Positions 8,209 to 17,911 of a DNA stretch of 64,000 bases are shown here, piece by piece. The notes below the pieces were generated by a model. That model saw only the letters and a list, made by a program, of their open reading frames with translations, ran no database searches and was not told the DNA's origin. The position numbers and the translations under genes are program-made. The first letter of the stretch is position 1, and each line of letters opens with the position of its first letter. Source of the stretch: Alphaproteobacteria bacterium (GTDB lineage Bacteria > Pseudomonadota > Alphaproteobacteria > Rhodobacterales > Rhodobacteraceae); the NCBI GenBank assembly GCA_030424865.1, contig JAUHVR010000008.1, forward strand, positions 124,001 to 188,000, read 5' to 3'.

Positions 8209-8981
8209 GCGGCCTTGGCTTCTTCGGGCGGCTCTTTCGCACCGGTCATGAAGGCCACGGCGTCGGACATGGTGTAATCCTTTGGATTGATCACACACAG
8301 TCGCTTGCCCAACCGGTGGACGTGGATCCGGTCCGTCACCTCAAAGACATGGGGCATGTTGTGGCTGATCAGGATGATCGGGATGCCCCGCGATTTCACA
8401 TCCTGGATCAGCTCAAGCACCCTGCGGCTTTCCTTGACCCCCAACGCGGCGGTTGGTTCGTCAAGAATGATGACCTTGGATCCAAAGGCCGCCGCACGGG
8501 CCACAGCCACGCCCTGACGCTGACCACCCGACAGGGTTTCGACCGCCTGGTTGATGTTCTGGATCGTCATCAGCCCCAGCTCAGACAGCTTTTCCCGCGC
8601 AAAGTCCTGCATCTTCTTCTTGTCGAGCTGTTTGAACATCGAGCCCATGATGCCGGATTTGCGCAACTCGCGCCCCATGAACATGTTGTCGGCAATCGAA
8701 AGTGCCGGGCTCATGGCAAGCGTCTGGTACACGGTCTCGATCCCGTGCTTGCGCGCGTCGATTGGCGAGTGAAAGTTCACTTTCTGCCCCTCGAGGAACA
8801 CATCGCCCTGGTCTGGGATCACCGCGCCGCACAGCGCCTTGATCAGGGTCGATTTACCCGCGCCGTTGTCGCCGATGACGCCCAGGATTTCACCCGGCAT
8901 GAGCTCGAAGTCGCAATTGTCCAGCGCGGTGACTTTGCCGTAGCGTTTCGTCAGGCCAGTTGCGGAAAGAATAGGTCCCAT
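8205..8981 (-). CDS. frcA: Fructose-type ABC transporter ATP-binding protein
   Basis: A 258-aa single-domain ABC ATPase of the CUT2 sugar class. Walker A is GDNGAGKST, the signature is LSGGQRQG, and Walker B is VIILDEPTAALG, followed by the H-loop SHN. It is half the length of RbsA-type tandem ATPases, which is normal for FrcA. The start MGPILSATG overlaps the frcC stop by one base (TAATG), and its own stop overlaps frcK. Confidence 0.92.
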   Translation of the reverse strand: MGPILSATGLTKRYGKVTALDNCDFELMPGEILGVIGDNGAGKSTLIKALCGAVIPDQGDVFLEGQKVNFHSPIDARKHGIETVYQTLAMSPALSIADNMFMGRELRKSGIMGSMFKQLDKKKMQDFAREKLSELGLMTIQNINQAVETLSGGQRQGVAVARAAAFGSKVIILDEPTAALGVKESRRVLELIQDVKSRGIPIILISHNMPHVFEVTDRIHVHRLGKRLCVINPKDYTMSDAVAFMTGAKEPPEEAKAA

Positions 8982-10048
8982 TATCCTGTCACCTTTCTGA
9001 TCCATTGGTCGATGGTCACGGCGCCGATGATCAGCATGCCGATCAGCATGAAGGTCCATTGCGGATCCGCGCCCGCCATTCTGAGCCCCAGCTCGAACAC
9101 ACCCACGATCAGCGCGCCAAAGAAGGCACCCACGATCGAGCCGCGTCCGCCGAAGAGTGAGATGCCGCCGATCACCACGGCCGTGATGGCCTGGATGTTG
9201 CCGACAACACCGGTCGAGGCCGATGGCGAGACCGAACTGAAGCGCCCGATCATGACCCAGGCCGCCAGGGCACAGATAAAGCCCGCCAGCATGTAGACCG
9301 ACATCAGCGTCTTGTGGACATCAACCCCGGCAAGCTCTGCCGCCTCGGGGTCGTCCCCCACCGCGTAAACATGCCTGCCCCAAGCGGTAGATCGCAGCAT
9401 ATAGGCAAGGACGATCACAAGCAGCACCATGAGGATCACACCAAAGGTAAAGGTCGCCCCGCCGAATTTGATCTTGGTCCCGAGGAACTGCAGGAATGCG
9501 GCCTGTTCGGCAATGTCCTGGCTGCGCAGTGTTTCGTTTGCGGAATAGAGGTAGTTCGCGGCAAGCACGATCTGCCACATGCCAAGCGTCACGATAAAGG
9601 GCGGCAGCTTGACCCGGCTGACCAGCCATCCGCTGATCGCCCCGAGCATGGTGCCGACAGCCAGTCCGATGCCGACGGCGATCGGTGCCGGGATCCCGTA
9701 ACGGAAGCTGAACTGTCCCATGATCACGGTGCAAAAGACAGCAATCGCCCCGACCGACAGGTCGATGCCTGCCGTCAGAATGATCAGCGTTTGCGCCGCT
9801 GCCAAGACACCCACGATTTGAACCTGTTGAAGGATCAGCGTCAGTGCGAATGGCGAAAAGAACTTTGACCCCAAGAGGATCCCGAAAATCGCGATTGCGA
9901 AGATCAAAACGATCAGCGGCACAAGCGCCGGCGTGACATGCAACGCATGCTGCAGCCGACCAATCCAGCCTTTGTGCTGGTCTTCGAATTCGGCCACGGT
10001 CTGCGACGCGTCTTCGATAACCTTTTCGAATTCTTGTGTGGATGCCAT
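8981..10048 (-). CDS. frcC: Fructose-type ABC transporter permease
   Basis: A 355-aa CUT2-family permease. About 30 hydrophilic, acidic N-terminal residues precede eight to ten membrane segments. The class hallmarks are visible: ILTAGIDLSVGAIAVF, the conserved sugar permease motif, and the GDDPEAAELAGVDV coupling loop that contacts the ATPase. It should pair with FrcA as a homodimer. It lies 120 bp downstream of frcB, with a hairpin in the gap. Confidence 0.93.
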   Translation of the reverse strand: MASTQEFEKVIEDASQTVAEFEDQHKGWIGRLQHALHVTPALVPLIVLIFAIAIFGILLGSKFFSPFALTLILQQVQIVGVLAAAQTLIILTAGIDLSVGAIAVFCTVIMGQFSFRYGIPAPIAVGIGLAVGTMLGAISGWLVSRVKLPPFIVTLGMWQIVLAANYLYSANETLRSQDIAEQAAFLQFLGTKIKFGGATFTFGVILMVLLVIVLAYMLRSTAWGRHVYAVGDDPEAAELAGVDVHKTLMSVYMLAGFICALAAWVMIGRFSSVSPSASTGVVGNIQAITAVVIGGISLFGGRGSIVGAFFGALIVGVFELGLRMAGADPQWTFMLIGMLIIGAVTIDQWIRKVTG

Positions 10049-10105
10049 CCCAAGCTCCTTCCATGAGCTCGCCCTCGGTCTCTCTTCCGATGGGCAGATA
10101 CACCA

Positions 10106-10127
10106 AGGGCGGGCCTGAGCCCGCCCT
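10106..10127 (-). promoter_or_regulatory. Intercistronic hairpin between frcB and frcC
   Basis: A perfect 9-bp stem, AGGGCGGGC (10106-10114) with GCCCGCCCT (10119-10127), closes a 4-nt loop. It lies in the 120-bp gap after the binding-protein gene and has no T-run. Such hairpins typically stabilise the 3' end of the upstream message or partly terminate, raising binding protein over permease. Confidence 0.7.
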
Positions 10128-10168
10128 CAGCACTTCAGGCAATATGATTGCCGATTTCAGGTTTCAAA

Positions 10169-11194
10169 TTAACCCCAGCAGAGGTTCATGCCCTCTTCGA
10201 CCGACAGCGACTCGATGCCGTCGATCGGCTCGGCGGCAACAAGGCCAACGCCGGTGTCGAGGAAGTTCTTGCCCTCGGTGTTGGCGGGCAGCGTGCCGTC
10301 CTTGGCGAACTGGGCAATCGCTTCGATGCCAAGTGACGCCATCAGCAGCGGATACTGCTGCGAGGTCGCCGCGATCACACCGTCGGCAACATCCTGAATG
10401 CCCGGGCAGCCGCCGTCGACCGAAACGATGGTCACATCACCTTCGCGGCCGATCGCCTTCAGCGCTTCGTAAGCGCCTGCGGCGGCGGGTTCGTTGATCG
10501 TGTACACGACGTTGATGAACGGATCCTGCGCCAGGCAGTTTTCCATCGCGGTCCGGCCACCTTCGGCGTTGCCGGCGGTCACTTCGTTGCAGATGATGCG
10601 CGAGTCGTCTTCATCGCCCCACTTGGCCGGGTCCTTCATGTCGATGCCAAAGCCGCTCAGGAAGCCCTGGTCGCGCAGAACGCCCACGGTCGGCTGGCTG
10701 ATGGCCAGGTCAAGCATCGCAATCTTGGCGTCGGCCGCCGCATCGCCCAGCTTGGCCGCGGCGTATGCGCCGATCAGCTCACCTGCCAGGAAGTTGTCAG
10801 TGGCAAAGGTCGCGTGAGCCGCGTCGATCGGCTCCAGCGGGGTATCAAGTGCGATGACCAGCAGACCGGCCTCTTTTGCCTGTTCAACCGAAGGAACAAT
10901 GGCTGCGGTGTCGGATGCCGTCAGCAGAATACCCGAAGCGCCATCCGCAATGCAGGTCTCGATCGCGGCCACCTGGCTTTCGTTATCGCCATCGATCTTG
11001 CCCGAATAGGACTTCAGCGACACACCCAGCTCTTCGGCCTTGGCGGCGGCGCCTTCGCGCATTTTCACGAAGAAGGGGTTGGTGTCGGTCTTGGTGATCA
11101 GACATGCGCTGACGCCATGGCCGCCTGCAAATGCGCTGCCTGCCATTGCAGTCATGGCCAGCGCCGATGCGCTCAGAAGATGAGTAAGTTTCAA
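10169..11194 (-). CDS. frcB: Fructose-type ABC transporter substrate-binding protein
   Basis: A 341-aa periplasmic binding protein of the ribose/fructose class (Peripla_BP_4). It has a clear Sec signal peptide, with cleavage probably after SAFA near residue 23. The mature start [19 protein letters not shown] is the usual sugar-binding lobe, and [18 protein letters not shown] and [16 protein letters not shown] complete the fold. It is the first gene of frcBCAK, 183 bp from the divergent frcR, and is separated from frcC by a strong hairpin. Fructose is the likely ligand from operon order; ribose or mannose cannot be excluded. Confidence 0.93.
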   Translation of the reverse strand: MKLTHLLSASALAMTAMAGSAFAGGHGVSACLITKTDTNPFFVKMREGAAAKAEELGVSLKSYSGKIDGDNESQVAAIETCIADGASGILLTASDTAAIVPSVEQAKEAGLLVIALDTPLEPIDAAHATFATDNFLAGELIGAYAAAKLGDAAADAKIAMLDLAISQPTVGVLRDQGFLSGFGIDMKDPAKWGDEDDSRIICNEVTAGNAEGGRTAMENCLAQDPFINVVYTINEPAAAGAYEALKAIGREGDVTIVSVDGGCPGIQDVADGVIAATSQQYPLLMASLGIEAIAQFAKDGTLPANTEGKNFLDTGVGLVAAEPIDGIESLSVEEGMNLCWG

Positions 11195-11291
11195 AGTGCG
11201 TCCTCCCAGATGCTATGTCGTTGGATTGCCCAACAGAGACTCCGCCGATTTGGTCTTGGCGTCGCCTTGACATAACCATCTGCAGATTCGC

Positions 11292-11339
11292 CTCGTCTGT
11301 CAATAAATAAATCATAGTGAATTATTATTGACAGACGAG
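11292..11339. promoter_or_regulatory. Divergent frcB/frcR operator with embedded -35 elements
   Basis: A perfect 15-bp inverted repeat, CTCGTCTGTCAATAA (11292-11306) and TTATTGACAGACGAG (11325-11339), with an AT-rich 18-bp spacer. Each arm contains TTGACA reading outward (11328-11333 toward frcR; complement of 11298-11303 toward frcB). A repressor bound here would cover both -35 boxes. FrcR, a ROK-family repressor encoded next door, is the obvious binder. The -10 elements are weak by eye. Confidence 0.75.
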
Positions 11340-11377
11340 ACACGGACCCGCATGCTGAGCAGGCAAGGAGGATCGTC

Positions 11378-12562
11378 ATGGAGTCCACGACGACGCCGCT
11401 GCCCGAGAATCGCGGAACCAACGCGGCCGGGATGCGTGCGCACAATGAACGGCTGGTTTTGTCGTTGGTCAGACGCGAAGGCGCTTTGCCCAAGGCCGAG
11501 ATCGCGCGAATGACCGGACTTTCGGCCCAGACCGTATCCGTGATCATGCGCGCGTTGGAAAACGATGGCCTGCTGGCGCGTGGCGAACCTGTCAGAGGCA
11601 AGGTCGGGCAACCTTCGGTGCCGATGCGCCTTTCACCCGAAGGGGCCTATTTCTTTGGTTTGAAAATCGGACGGCGCAGCAGCGACCTGATCCTGATCGA
11701 CTTTCAGGGCAAGGTTCAGGCCCGCGCCCAGATCACCTATCGCTATCCAACGGCAGCCGCGACTCTCAAGTTTGCGGTAGACGCTTACGATCAATTGCGT
11801 GCCCAATTGACGCCCGCCCAGCGCGAACGCATTTACGGCATGGGCATCGCGATGCCCTATCAGCTGTGGGATTGGGCCAATACGCTTGGCGTCCCCGAAG
11901 ACGACATGACGCCGTGGCGGGATCTCGATATCCGCGGGGCGCTTGAGGACCACACGGGTTTGCCGGTGCTCCTTCAAAACGACGCCACGTCGGCCTGCGG
12001 GGCCGAGTTGATGTTGGGCGAACACAAAGCGCTGCCGGATTTTCTGTACTTCTACCTGGGGTATTTCATCGGCGGCGGCCTGGTTCTGAACAATCGCGTG
12101 TTTACCGGCCCTTCGGGAAATGCCGGGGCATTGGGATCGATGCCCGTTCCGATTGGCAGACGCATCGGTCAGTTGATCGATGTTGCGTCGTTGCGGTTGC
12201 TCGAAAGCATGCACGAAGAGCGCGGACTTGAAACCGCCTGGCTGTGGCATTCGCCCGAAGCCTGGACCGTAGATCAGGACGCACTGGACGACTGGATCGC
12301 CGGGGCGGCCAGGGGCATTGCGTTCAGCATCACGGCGGCGACCAGCACGGTGGATCTGAGCCACGCGGTCATTGACGGATGGATGCCCTTGTGGCTGCGC
12401 ACCCGCCTGACCGAGGCAACGCAGGATGAACTGAACCGCTTTGACCTGTCAGGCATCGTGGCCCCAACGGTTTTGCCGGGAACAGTCGGCCCGGATGCCC
12501 GAGCACTGGGCGCGGCCTGCCTGCCCCTGTCTCGCAAGTTCGCCGTCGAAGCCCTAGGCTAG
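11378..12562 (+). CDS. frcR: ROK-family transcriptional repressor of the frc operon
   Basis: A 394-aa ROK repressor. An N-terminal winged helix-turn-helix (around GALPKAEIARMTGLSAQTVSVIM, residues 35-57) is followed by an ATPase/kinase-fold sugar-sensing domain, with ALPDFLYFYLGYFIGGGLVL and TGPSGNAGALGSMPV as the ROK signature region. The ROK zinc-binding cysteine cluster is not evident. AAGGAGG lies seven bases before the ATG. Divergent from frcB across the 48-bp operator, it probably represses frcBCAK and itself until the sugar binds. Confidence 0.9.
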   Translation: MESTTTPLPENRGTNAAGMRAHNERLVLSLVRREGALPKAEIARMTGLSAQTVSVIMRALENDGLLARGEPVRGKVGQPSVPMRLSPEGAYFFGLKIGRRSSDLILIDFQGKVQARAQITYRYPTAAATLKFAVDAYDQLRAQLTPAQRERIYGMGIAMPYQLWDWANTLGVPEDDMTPWRDLDIRGALEDHTGLPVLLQNDATSACGAELMLGEHKALPDFLYFYLGYFIGGGLVLNNRVFTGPSGNAGALGSMPVPIGRRIGQLIDVASLRLLESMHEERGLETAWLWHSPEAWTVDQDALDDWIAGAARGIAFSITAATSTVDLSHAVIDGWMPLWLRTRLTEATQDELNRFDLSGIVAPTVLPGTVGPDARALGAACLPLSRKFAVEALG

Positions 12563-12775
12563 GGGCAACCCGAGCGACCGAAAGATGCATGTTCAGTCCA
12601 CTTTTGGACGACTCGCGCCCAAAAATCAGGCAATCCCTGCGACACCACCCCCGATTTCGCTGCGCTGCAGCAAATGAACGCTTGCCAGATAGGTCAGCTT
12701 TCCAGACTTTATGCCCGTCACCTGCAGCAAGGGAGGGGCAGCGGCGTGACGGCACACCAGCCGAAGGAGAGCCCC

Positions 12776-12964
12776 ATGTGTCTGACACTCGAAGCCCTTG
12801 CCGTCTTTCTGAACATCCTCGGAACGGACATTGTGACCACCGAACCCGGCGTCATCACGATCAATGCCGAAACTGCCCCGGCCGTTTGGGTTGCCGCAGG
12901 CGATCTGTGGTGCACGCAGGCCCCGCAGCAGGAATTTGCGACCCGGATTGCTCTGCTCAAGTAG
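12776..12964 (+). CDS. Small protein of unknown function (62 aa)
   Basis: The start MCLTLEALAVFLNILG follows AAGGAGA by six bases, the best ribosome site in the region; a longer upstream start has none. The protein is soluble-looking and mildly hydrophobic, with two cysteines and a VWVAAGDLWC segment. I do not recognise a family. It stands alone between frcR and a flavoprotein gene, 73 bp before the latter. Confidence 0.6.
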   Translation: MCLTLEALAVFLNILGTDIVTTEPGVITINAETAPAVWVAAGDLWCTQAPQQEFATRIALLK

Positions 12965-13037
12965 ACCCATCCCATCCCCGGCCCTTGCGCAGGGATGACC
13001 TTATGCGTCATGTGCCTATTGGAAAGCGGGGTGCAAG

Positions 13038-14432
13038 ATGGCGTTTCTGGATGAACTGCAAGCCAGTGTTGGCGACAAATGGGTGCTTCAGGGCGAGGAC
13101 GCGGCACCGTTTCTCAGCGATCTGAAGGGACCGAAAGGCCCTGCGCTGGCCGTGGTCCGCCCGGGCGACACCGAACAGGTCGCCGCCGTTGTCGCGCTCT
13201 GCCATGCCCATGACGTCGCGATTGTACCGCAAGGCGGCAACACGAACATCTGCCGCATGGCCGTACCCGAACCAGACCAGCCCTCGATCGTGCTGTCGCT
13301 GTCGCGTATGAACCGCGTGCTGGACGTCGACGCCGCCTGCTACAGCCTGACCGCCGAGGCCGGTTGCCTGCTACAGGTCGCGCAAGAGGCCGCGGCCGAG
13401 GCCCATCGCTGCTTTGCACCCGACTGGGGCGCGCGGGGAACGGCCACCATAGGTGGCGCCATCGCGACCAACGGCGGCGGGTTGAACGTCATCCGCTATG
13501 GCACCACCCGCGACCAGATCCTTGGGCTGGAGGTCGTGCTGCCGGACGGGCAGATCTGGAACGGGCTGCGTGCCCTGCGCAAGGACAACTCGGGCTATGA
13601 TCTGAAACAGATGTTCATCGGCTCAGAGGGCACGCTAGGCGTTGTCACCAAGGCCGTCTTCAAGCTGCACCCCGCCCAGCCGATCTCGCAATCGGCCATG
13701 GCAGTGCCTGCCGACATGTCCCGAATGATGGATCTGCTGGAGCTGGCCCGCGACATCGGCGGCGACCGGCTGACGGCCTTCGAGTTGATGTCGGGGCTGC
13801 TGATCGACAAGGCGCTGGCGCGCTACCCCGACCTGCGGCACCCCATGCAGACACGGGCGCCCTACTACCTGCTGGTCCGGTTCTCTGACAAGGACGAGGT
13901 CTCGGACACCATGATGACCTTCATGGAGCAGGCGCTGGAAGGCGAGCTTCTGGAGGACGCGATCATCGCCCAATCCGGCGCGCAAGAGGCCAATATCTGG
14001 GAACTGCGCGAACAGATGATCCCGCATCAGTACTTCATCCATCACGGTTACAAATGGGATGTCTCGGTCCCGATAAGCCGCATGGCAGATTTCATCGCCC
14101 AAATTGAAGACATCGCCCGCGACAAGGCGCCCGAGGCTGCGCTGTGCATCTCGGGCCATATCGGCGACGGCAACATCCACCTGGACATCTTCCCCGAGAT
14201 CCCCAAAGGACCCGAATTCGATGCGCTTGGGCATATCCTGCTCCCACTGGTTGATCAGCTGATCTGGTCAATGGGTGGGTCCATCGTCGCCGAACATGGT
14301 GTCGGCTCGGAATTCACGGATCGGATGCGCCAGCAAAAACCTGCGGTTGAATACGCGATGATGCAGGGCGTCAAGGCGATGCTTGATCCCAAGGGGCTGA
14401 TGAACCCGGGAAAGCTGTTGCAGCCCGATTAA
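13038..14432 (+). CDS. FAD-binding oxidoreductase of the D-2-hydroxyacid / D-2-hydroxyglutarate dehydrogenase family
   Basis: A 464-aa VAO-fold flavoprotein. The PCMH-type FAD domain covers about residues 35-220 (VRPGDTEQVAAVVALCHAHD, VPQGGNTNIC, ATIGGAIATNGGGLNVIRYG, FIGSEGTLGVVTKA). The FAD-oxidase C-terminal cap follows and ends with the metal/substrate motif SGHIGDGNIHLD and the signature VAEHGVGSEF. It oxidises a D-2-hydroxy acid and passes electrons to a carrier such as ETF or quinone. Its stop overlaps the convergent cytochrome c gene by 4 bp. Confidence 0.88.
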   Translation: MAFLDELQASVGDKWVLQGEDAAPFLSDLKGPKGPALAVVRPGDTEQVAAVVALCHAHDVAIVPQGGNTNICRMAVPEPDQPSIVLSLSRMNRVLDVDAACYSLTAEAGCLLQVAQEAAAEAHRCFAPDWGARGTATIGGAIATNGGGLNVIRYGTTRDQILGLEVVLPDGQIWNGLRALRKDNSGYDLKQMFIGSEGTLGVVTKAVFKLHPAQPISQSAMAVPADMSRMMDLLELARDIGGDRLTAFELMSGLLIDKALARYPDLRHPMQTRAPYYLLVRFSDKDEVSDTMMTFMEQALEGELLEDAIIAQSGAQEANIWELREQMIPHQYFIHHGYKWDVSVPISRMADFIAQIEDIARDKAPEAALCISGHIGDGNIHLDIFPEIPKGPEFDALGHILLPLVDQLIWSMGGSIVAEHGVGSEFTDRMRQQKPAVEYAMMQGVKAMLDPKGLMNPGKLLQPD

Positions 14433-14842
14433 CGGGTTTCCTGGATCGACTCGATGTATTCGAGCAGGGCCACCAGCTTGCGCGGGGTCGGCGTCTGGCG
14501 ACCGTCTCCGCTGTCAAAGGGCACCTCGTCGCCTTCGAGCAGCACCCCGAACTCCGGCATCCCCGGCCCATCCATATCCGACCGCGCATAGCCGTCGATG
14601 ATCGACATGACCTTGGCCTTGGGGAAGCTGTTGTTGTGACGCACCGCGATCAGGGTCAGATCCTTGGGCGCCTTGGCCATGGCCCGCGCCATGGGCCCAT
14701 CGCCCTTGCCGTTTGCCCCGTGGCACGCGGCGCAATTGGCCTGGTACAGACCACGCCCGTCCTGCGCTTGCGGCATCTCGCTGACCTGGCACGCAGCCAG
14801 CGTGCCCAGTCCAAGGGACATGGCAAGGAAGCGAAGGACCAT
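14429..14842 (-). CDS. Cytochrome c, predicted lipoprotein
   Basis: A 137-aa protein. Its short signal sequence ends in a lipobox, LGTLAAC, so it is probably lipid-anchored facing the periplasm. A single haem site, CAACH, lies near mature residue 20, and a methionine around SDMDGPGMPEFG is the likely sixth ligand. The ATG at 14842 has GGAG eight bases upstream; starts seven and fourteen codons earlier would add a charged segment before the signal. It is convergent with the flavoprotein gene, so a functional electron-transfer link is only a guess. Confidence 0.82.
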   Translation of the reverse strand: MVLRFLAMSLGLGTLAACQVSEMPQAQDGRGLYQANCAACHGANGKGDGPMARAMAKAPKDLTLIAVRHNNSFPKAKVMSIIDGYARSDMDGPGMPEFGVLLEGDEVPFDSGDGRQTPTPRKLVALLEYIESIQETR

Positions 14843-15037
14843 CGGCTTTCTCCAGTTTGGCATCTCGAGTACGGCGTCTCGCAACTCTGCGGCGCGAGTT
14901 CAAGTCTCAAACCAGAGTGGAGGCGAAAACCATGACATGGGTCAATGCACCGTGGGCAGAAACTCAGGCCGATCTGGCGTTTGCCTGCAAACAGGGTAAC
15001 GTGCCCGCCAAACGACCACGTCCCGGAGACCCGCCCC

Positions 15038-15472
15038 ATGCCCATCTACGCTGTCACAATGCTTATCGCGGGCATTGGCATTCCCGTTCTGGCCGCGCTC
15101 AACGCGGCGCTTGGCCTGCGATTGGGCTCACCCTATGCAGCAAGCGTGGTGCTTTTTGCCGTTGCCCTGACGACGGTGACAGTGGTCTTTGTGCTGAGCG
15201 GAGCCAAGGGCCTGGGAGGCATGGCGCAGGCCCCAAAGCACCTGTTCCTCGCGGGATGCCTCGTGGCCTTTTACGTCCTGTCGATCACCTATGTTGCGCC
15301 CAAATTCGGCGTCGGCAACGCGGTGTTCTTTGTCCTGCTGGGACAGTTGATCAGCGCCGCTGCGATCGACCACTTTGGCCTTTTCGGCGCGCAGGTCAGT
15401 CCGCTGTCCTTGACCCGCGCTGCGGGGATCGGCCTGATGGCGCTTGGGGTCTGGGCAACCCAGCAGGCCTAA
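15038..15472 (+). CDS. DMT-superfamily (YdcZ/DUF606-like) membrane protein
   Basis: A 144-aa protein with about five hydrophobic segments. [22 protein letters not shown] and [30 protein letters not shown] match the half-size EamA-like YdcZ family, which acts as dimers and probably transports small metabolites. The ATG at 15038 is preceded by GGAG. Its stop overlaps the convergent lolD stop by 4 bp. Confidence 0.8.
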   Translation: MPIYAVTMLIAGIGIPVLAALNAALGLRLGSPYAASVVLFAVALTTVTVVFVLSGAKGLGGMAQAPKHLFLAGCLVAFYVLSITYVAPKFGVGNAVFFVLLGQLISAAAIDHFGLFGAQVSPLSLTRAAGIGLMALGVWATQQA

Positions 15473-16152
15473 ACCGGCGTCAGCCGCCCGGCGTCCAGCC
15501 GGACCTGACGGTCCATGCGCTTGGCCAGATCCAGATTATGCGTCGCGATCAGCGCCGAAAGCCCGGTCTGGCGCGCCAGGTCCAGCAAGGCGCCGAACAC
15601 CTGGTCCGAGGTTCCGGGGTCAAGGTTGCCCGTCGGCTCATCCGCCAGCAACAGTTTTGGCCCGTTGGCCATGGCCCTGCAAAAGGCGACGCGCTGCTGT
15701 TCCCCGCCCGACAGCGCCGCCGGGCGATGCCCGGACCGCTCGGCCAGACCAACGCTGTCCAGCAAAGCCTTTGCGTGGCTCTGAGCCTGCCCGGCAGGCA
15801 CGCCGTTGGCCAGCTGCGGCAGCACCACGTTTTCAAGCGCGGTGAACTCGGGAAGCAGGTGGTGGAACTGGTAGACAAAGCCGATGTCCTGCCGGCGCAC
15901 CAACGTGCGGCGGCGGTCTGACCGGCCGGTCATATCCTCGCCCCCGATCAGCACGCGACCTTCGCTGGGTGTATCCAGCAGTCCGGCGATATGCAACAGC
16001 GTCGACTTGCCAGCCCCCGAAGGCGCGACCAGCGCCACGACCTCGCCCGCGCCCAGCGTCAGGTCGACACCGCGCAGCACCGCAACCTCGGCAGATGTGC
16101 CGGGGTTGTAGGACTTGGTCAGACCATCCAGTTGCAGCACCGGATCACTCAT
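15469..16152 (-). CDS. lolD: Lipoprotein-releasing ABC transporter ATP-binding protein
   Basis: A 227-aa MacB/LolD-type ATPase. Walker A is APSGAGKST, the signature is LSGGEQQR, and Walker B is [36 protein letters not shown] is the LolD-typical Q-loop region. It powers extraction of lipoproteins from the inner membrane for delivery to LolA. Its ATG overlaps the permease stop by 8 bp, so the two are coupled. Confidence 0.93.
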   Translation of the reverse strand: MSDPVLQLDGLTKSYNPGTSAEVAVLRGVDLTLGAGEVVALVAPSGAGKSTLLHIAGLLDTPSEGRVLIGGEDMTGRSDRRRTLVRRQDIGFVYQFHHLLPEFTALENVVLPQLANGVPAGQAQSHAKALLDSVGLAERSGHRPAALSGGEQQRVAFCRAMANGPKLLLADEPTGNLDPGTSDQVFGALLDLARQTGLSALIATHNLDLAKRMDRQVRLDAGRLTPV

Positions 16153-17431
16153 AACGCAAAGCCTCGACCGGGTTCATCCGGGCCGCGCGGCGGGCCGGAA
16201 AGATCGTCACGACAAAACTCAGGAACAGCGAAAGCGAGACCGCGCTGACCACGTCCTGCATCCGCAACTGCGCGGGCAGGTGATAGATCCCCCGCACCGC
16301 CGGGTCCCAGACGCCGCCGCCTGCGACGTAGTTCACAAAGGAAAAAATCGGGTCGATGTAGATCGCGAACAGGCACCCCAGAATCACGCCAGCCAGCGTG
16401 CCGATCAAGCCGGTCGAGGCCCCGCAGATAAAGAACACCCGCAGGACCGAGCCTTCGGTCAGGCCCATCGTCCGCAAGATCCCGATGTCGCGGCCCTTGT
16501 TCTTGACCAGCATGATCAGCCCCGAGACGATGTTCATCGCCGCAATCAACACAAGGATCGACAGGATCACGAACATCACGTTGTCCTCGACCTCCAATGC
16601 GCGCAGGAACCCGCCCGAGGCATCGCGCCATGTCCAGATCAAAGCGGTGTCAAAGGCCGCCCGTTGCAGGGGCAGGGTCAGGTCCTCTACCGCGTCGGGC
16701 GTGGTGACCATGACCTCGAACTCATCGGCCACACCTTCGCGATTGAAATAGAGCTGCGCTTCGGCAAAGGGCATGTAAATCCGCGTGCGGTCGATGTCAT
16801 ACCGGCCGGCGGTGAAGACATAGGTAACCTCGTAGGCCTTGACCCGAGGGCTGGTGCCAAAGGCGGTCTTGACCCCGTTGGGCGAGATCAGACGCACCTT
16901 GTCGCCAACGCCCACCCCCAGCTCGCGTGCCACGCCCGATCCGATGGCGATGCCCTGATCAAAGCGCGCGATGTCGCCGCTGAACTCGACGGGATTGGCG
17001 ATGCGCGGGATCGTGGCCAGATTTTGGGCCGAGATGCCAAAAACCTCGACGCCCGCGTTGCGATCCCGGTGGTTGGCCATGATCTGGCCTTTGATCAGTG
17101 GCGCCACGCGGGTCACATGCTGGACCTCGCGCAGGCGTTTGGCGACGGCCTCGTAATCGGGGATCGTGCGCACGATCTGGCCCGCATCGTTCACGCGCGC
17201 ACTGCTGTAAACGGTCACATGGGCGTTGGCCCCAAGGATCGTATCCACAAATTCGGTTCGGAACCCCGACCTTACAGCCAGGGTCGCAATCAGCGCAAAG
17301 ACGGCAAGCGTGATGCCGACAAGGCTGATCCAGGTCATCACGCTGACCCCGCCCTCGGCGCGTTTGGCGCGCAGATAGCGCCAGGCGATCATCCACTCGA
17401 AGCGGGCAAAGGGTGCGGGTGTCTGGGCCAT
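16145..17431 (-). CDS. Lipoprotein-releasing ABC transporter permease (LolC/LolE family)
   Basis: A 428-aa inner-membrane permease. The N-terminal membrane segment ([20 protein letters not shown]) is followed by a large periplasmic domain of about 230 residues and three C-terminal segments. Near the start, the sequence [15 protein letters not shown] is the family signature. A single permease gene rather than a lolC/lolE pair is usual in alphaproteobacteria, implying a homodimer. It is the first gene of a two-gene operon with lolD. Confidence 0.92.
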   Translation of the reverse strand: MAQTPAPFARFEWMIAWRYLRAKRAEGGVSVMTWISLVGITLAVFALIATLAVRSGFRTEFVDTILGANAHVTVYSSARVNDAGQIVRTIPDYEAVAKRLREVQHVTRVAPLIKGQIMANHRDRNAGVEVFGISAQNLATIPRIANPVEFSGDIARFDQGIAIGSGVARELGVGVGDKVRLISPNGVKTAFGTSPRVKAYEVTYVFTAGRYDIDRTRIYMPFAEAQLYFNREGVADEFEVMVTTPDAVEDLTLPLQRAAFDTALIWTWRDASGGFLRALEVEDNVMFVILSILVLIAAMNIVSGLIMLVKNKGRDIGILRTMGLTEGSVLRVFFICGASTGLIGTLAGVILGCLFAIYIDPIFSFVNYVAGGGVWDPAVRGIYHLPAQLRMQDVVSAVSLSLFLSFVVTIFPARRAARMNPVEALRYE

Positions 17432-17572
17432 GGGCTTTTTCTTGGTCGCTGCTCGGGCGGAAAGTGGCGGTTTGCGCGGCAGCGGTCAAGCATGCGTGCA
17501 CCGCATGGCGGCATTTCGCGCCTTTCGGACTGGGGTGCGTCTGCCTAGATTGGGAAGGAAGGGAGCACCGAT

Positions 17573-17902
17573 ATGCCCAATTTCAACAGATTGACCGAAG
17601 CCCAGATCCGCAAGGCCGAAGCCGAGGGCCAGTTCAAGGATCTGGAAGGCGCGGGCAAACCCCTGCCCGACCGTCCCGGTGACGCCCTGCTTGACGCGGG
17701 TGAGGCCGTGGGCTTTCGCATGATGGCCGAGGCAGGTGCCCTGCCCGAAGAGATTGCGCTGAAGGCCGAATTGGACGAGGCGCGCCGGATCTGGCAGGCC
17801 GAAACGGATGAGGCCCGCAAGAAAGAGGCGATGGCCCGGATTGCCAAACTGCAGATGCGGTATGAAATCGCTCGGGATGCGCGCCGCAAGTTCCTGCGTT
17901 GA
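17573..17902 (+). CDS. DUF1992 / DnaJ-homologue-domain protein
   Basis: A 109-aa highly charged helical protein. The opening NRLTEAQIRKAEAEGQFKDLEGAGKPLP is characteristic of DUF1992, also called DnaJ homologue subfamily C member 28 conserved domain. No J-domain HPD motif is present. The role is unknown. The stop is followed nine bases later by the TTG start of the acetyltransferase gene, so they are probably cotranscribed. Confidence 0.82.
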   Translation: MPNFNRLTEAQIRKAEAEGQFKDLEGAGKPLPDRPGDALLDAGEAVGFRMMAEAGALPEEIALKAELDEARRIWQAETDEARKKEAMARIAKLQMRYEIARDARRKFLR

Positions 17903-17911
17903 GGCGCTGAG

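Noticed and set aside
16115-17548. 477-codon plus-strand frame opposite the Lol permease
   Set aside because: Antisense of an intact LolC/E-family permease; His/Arg/Asp-rich without motifs.
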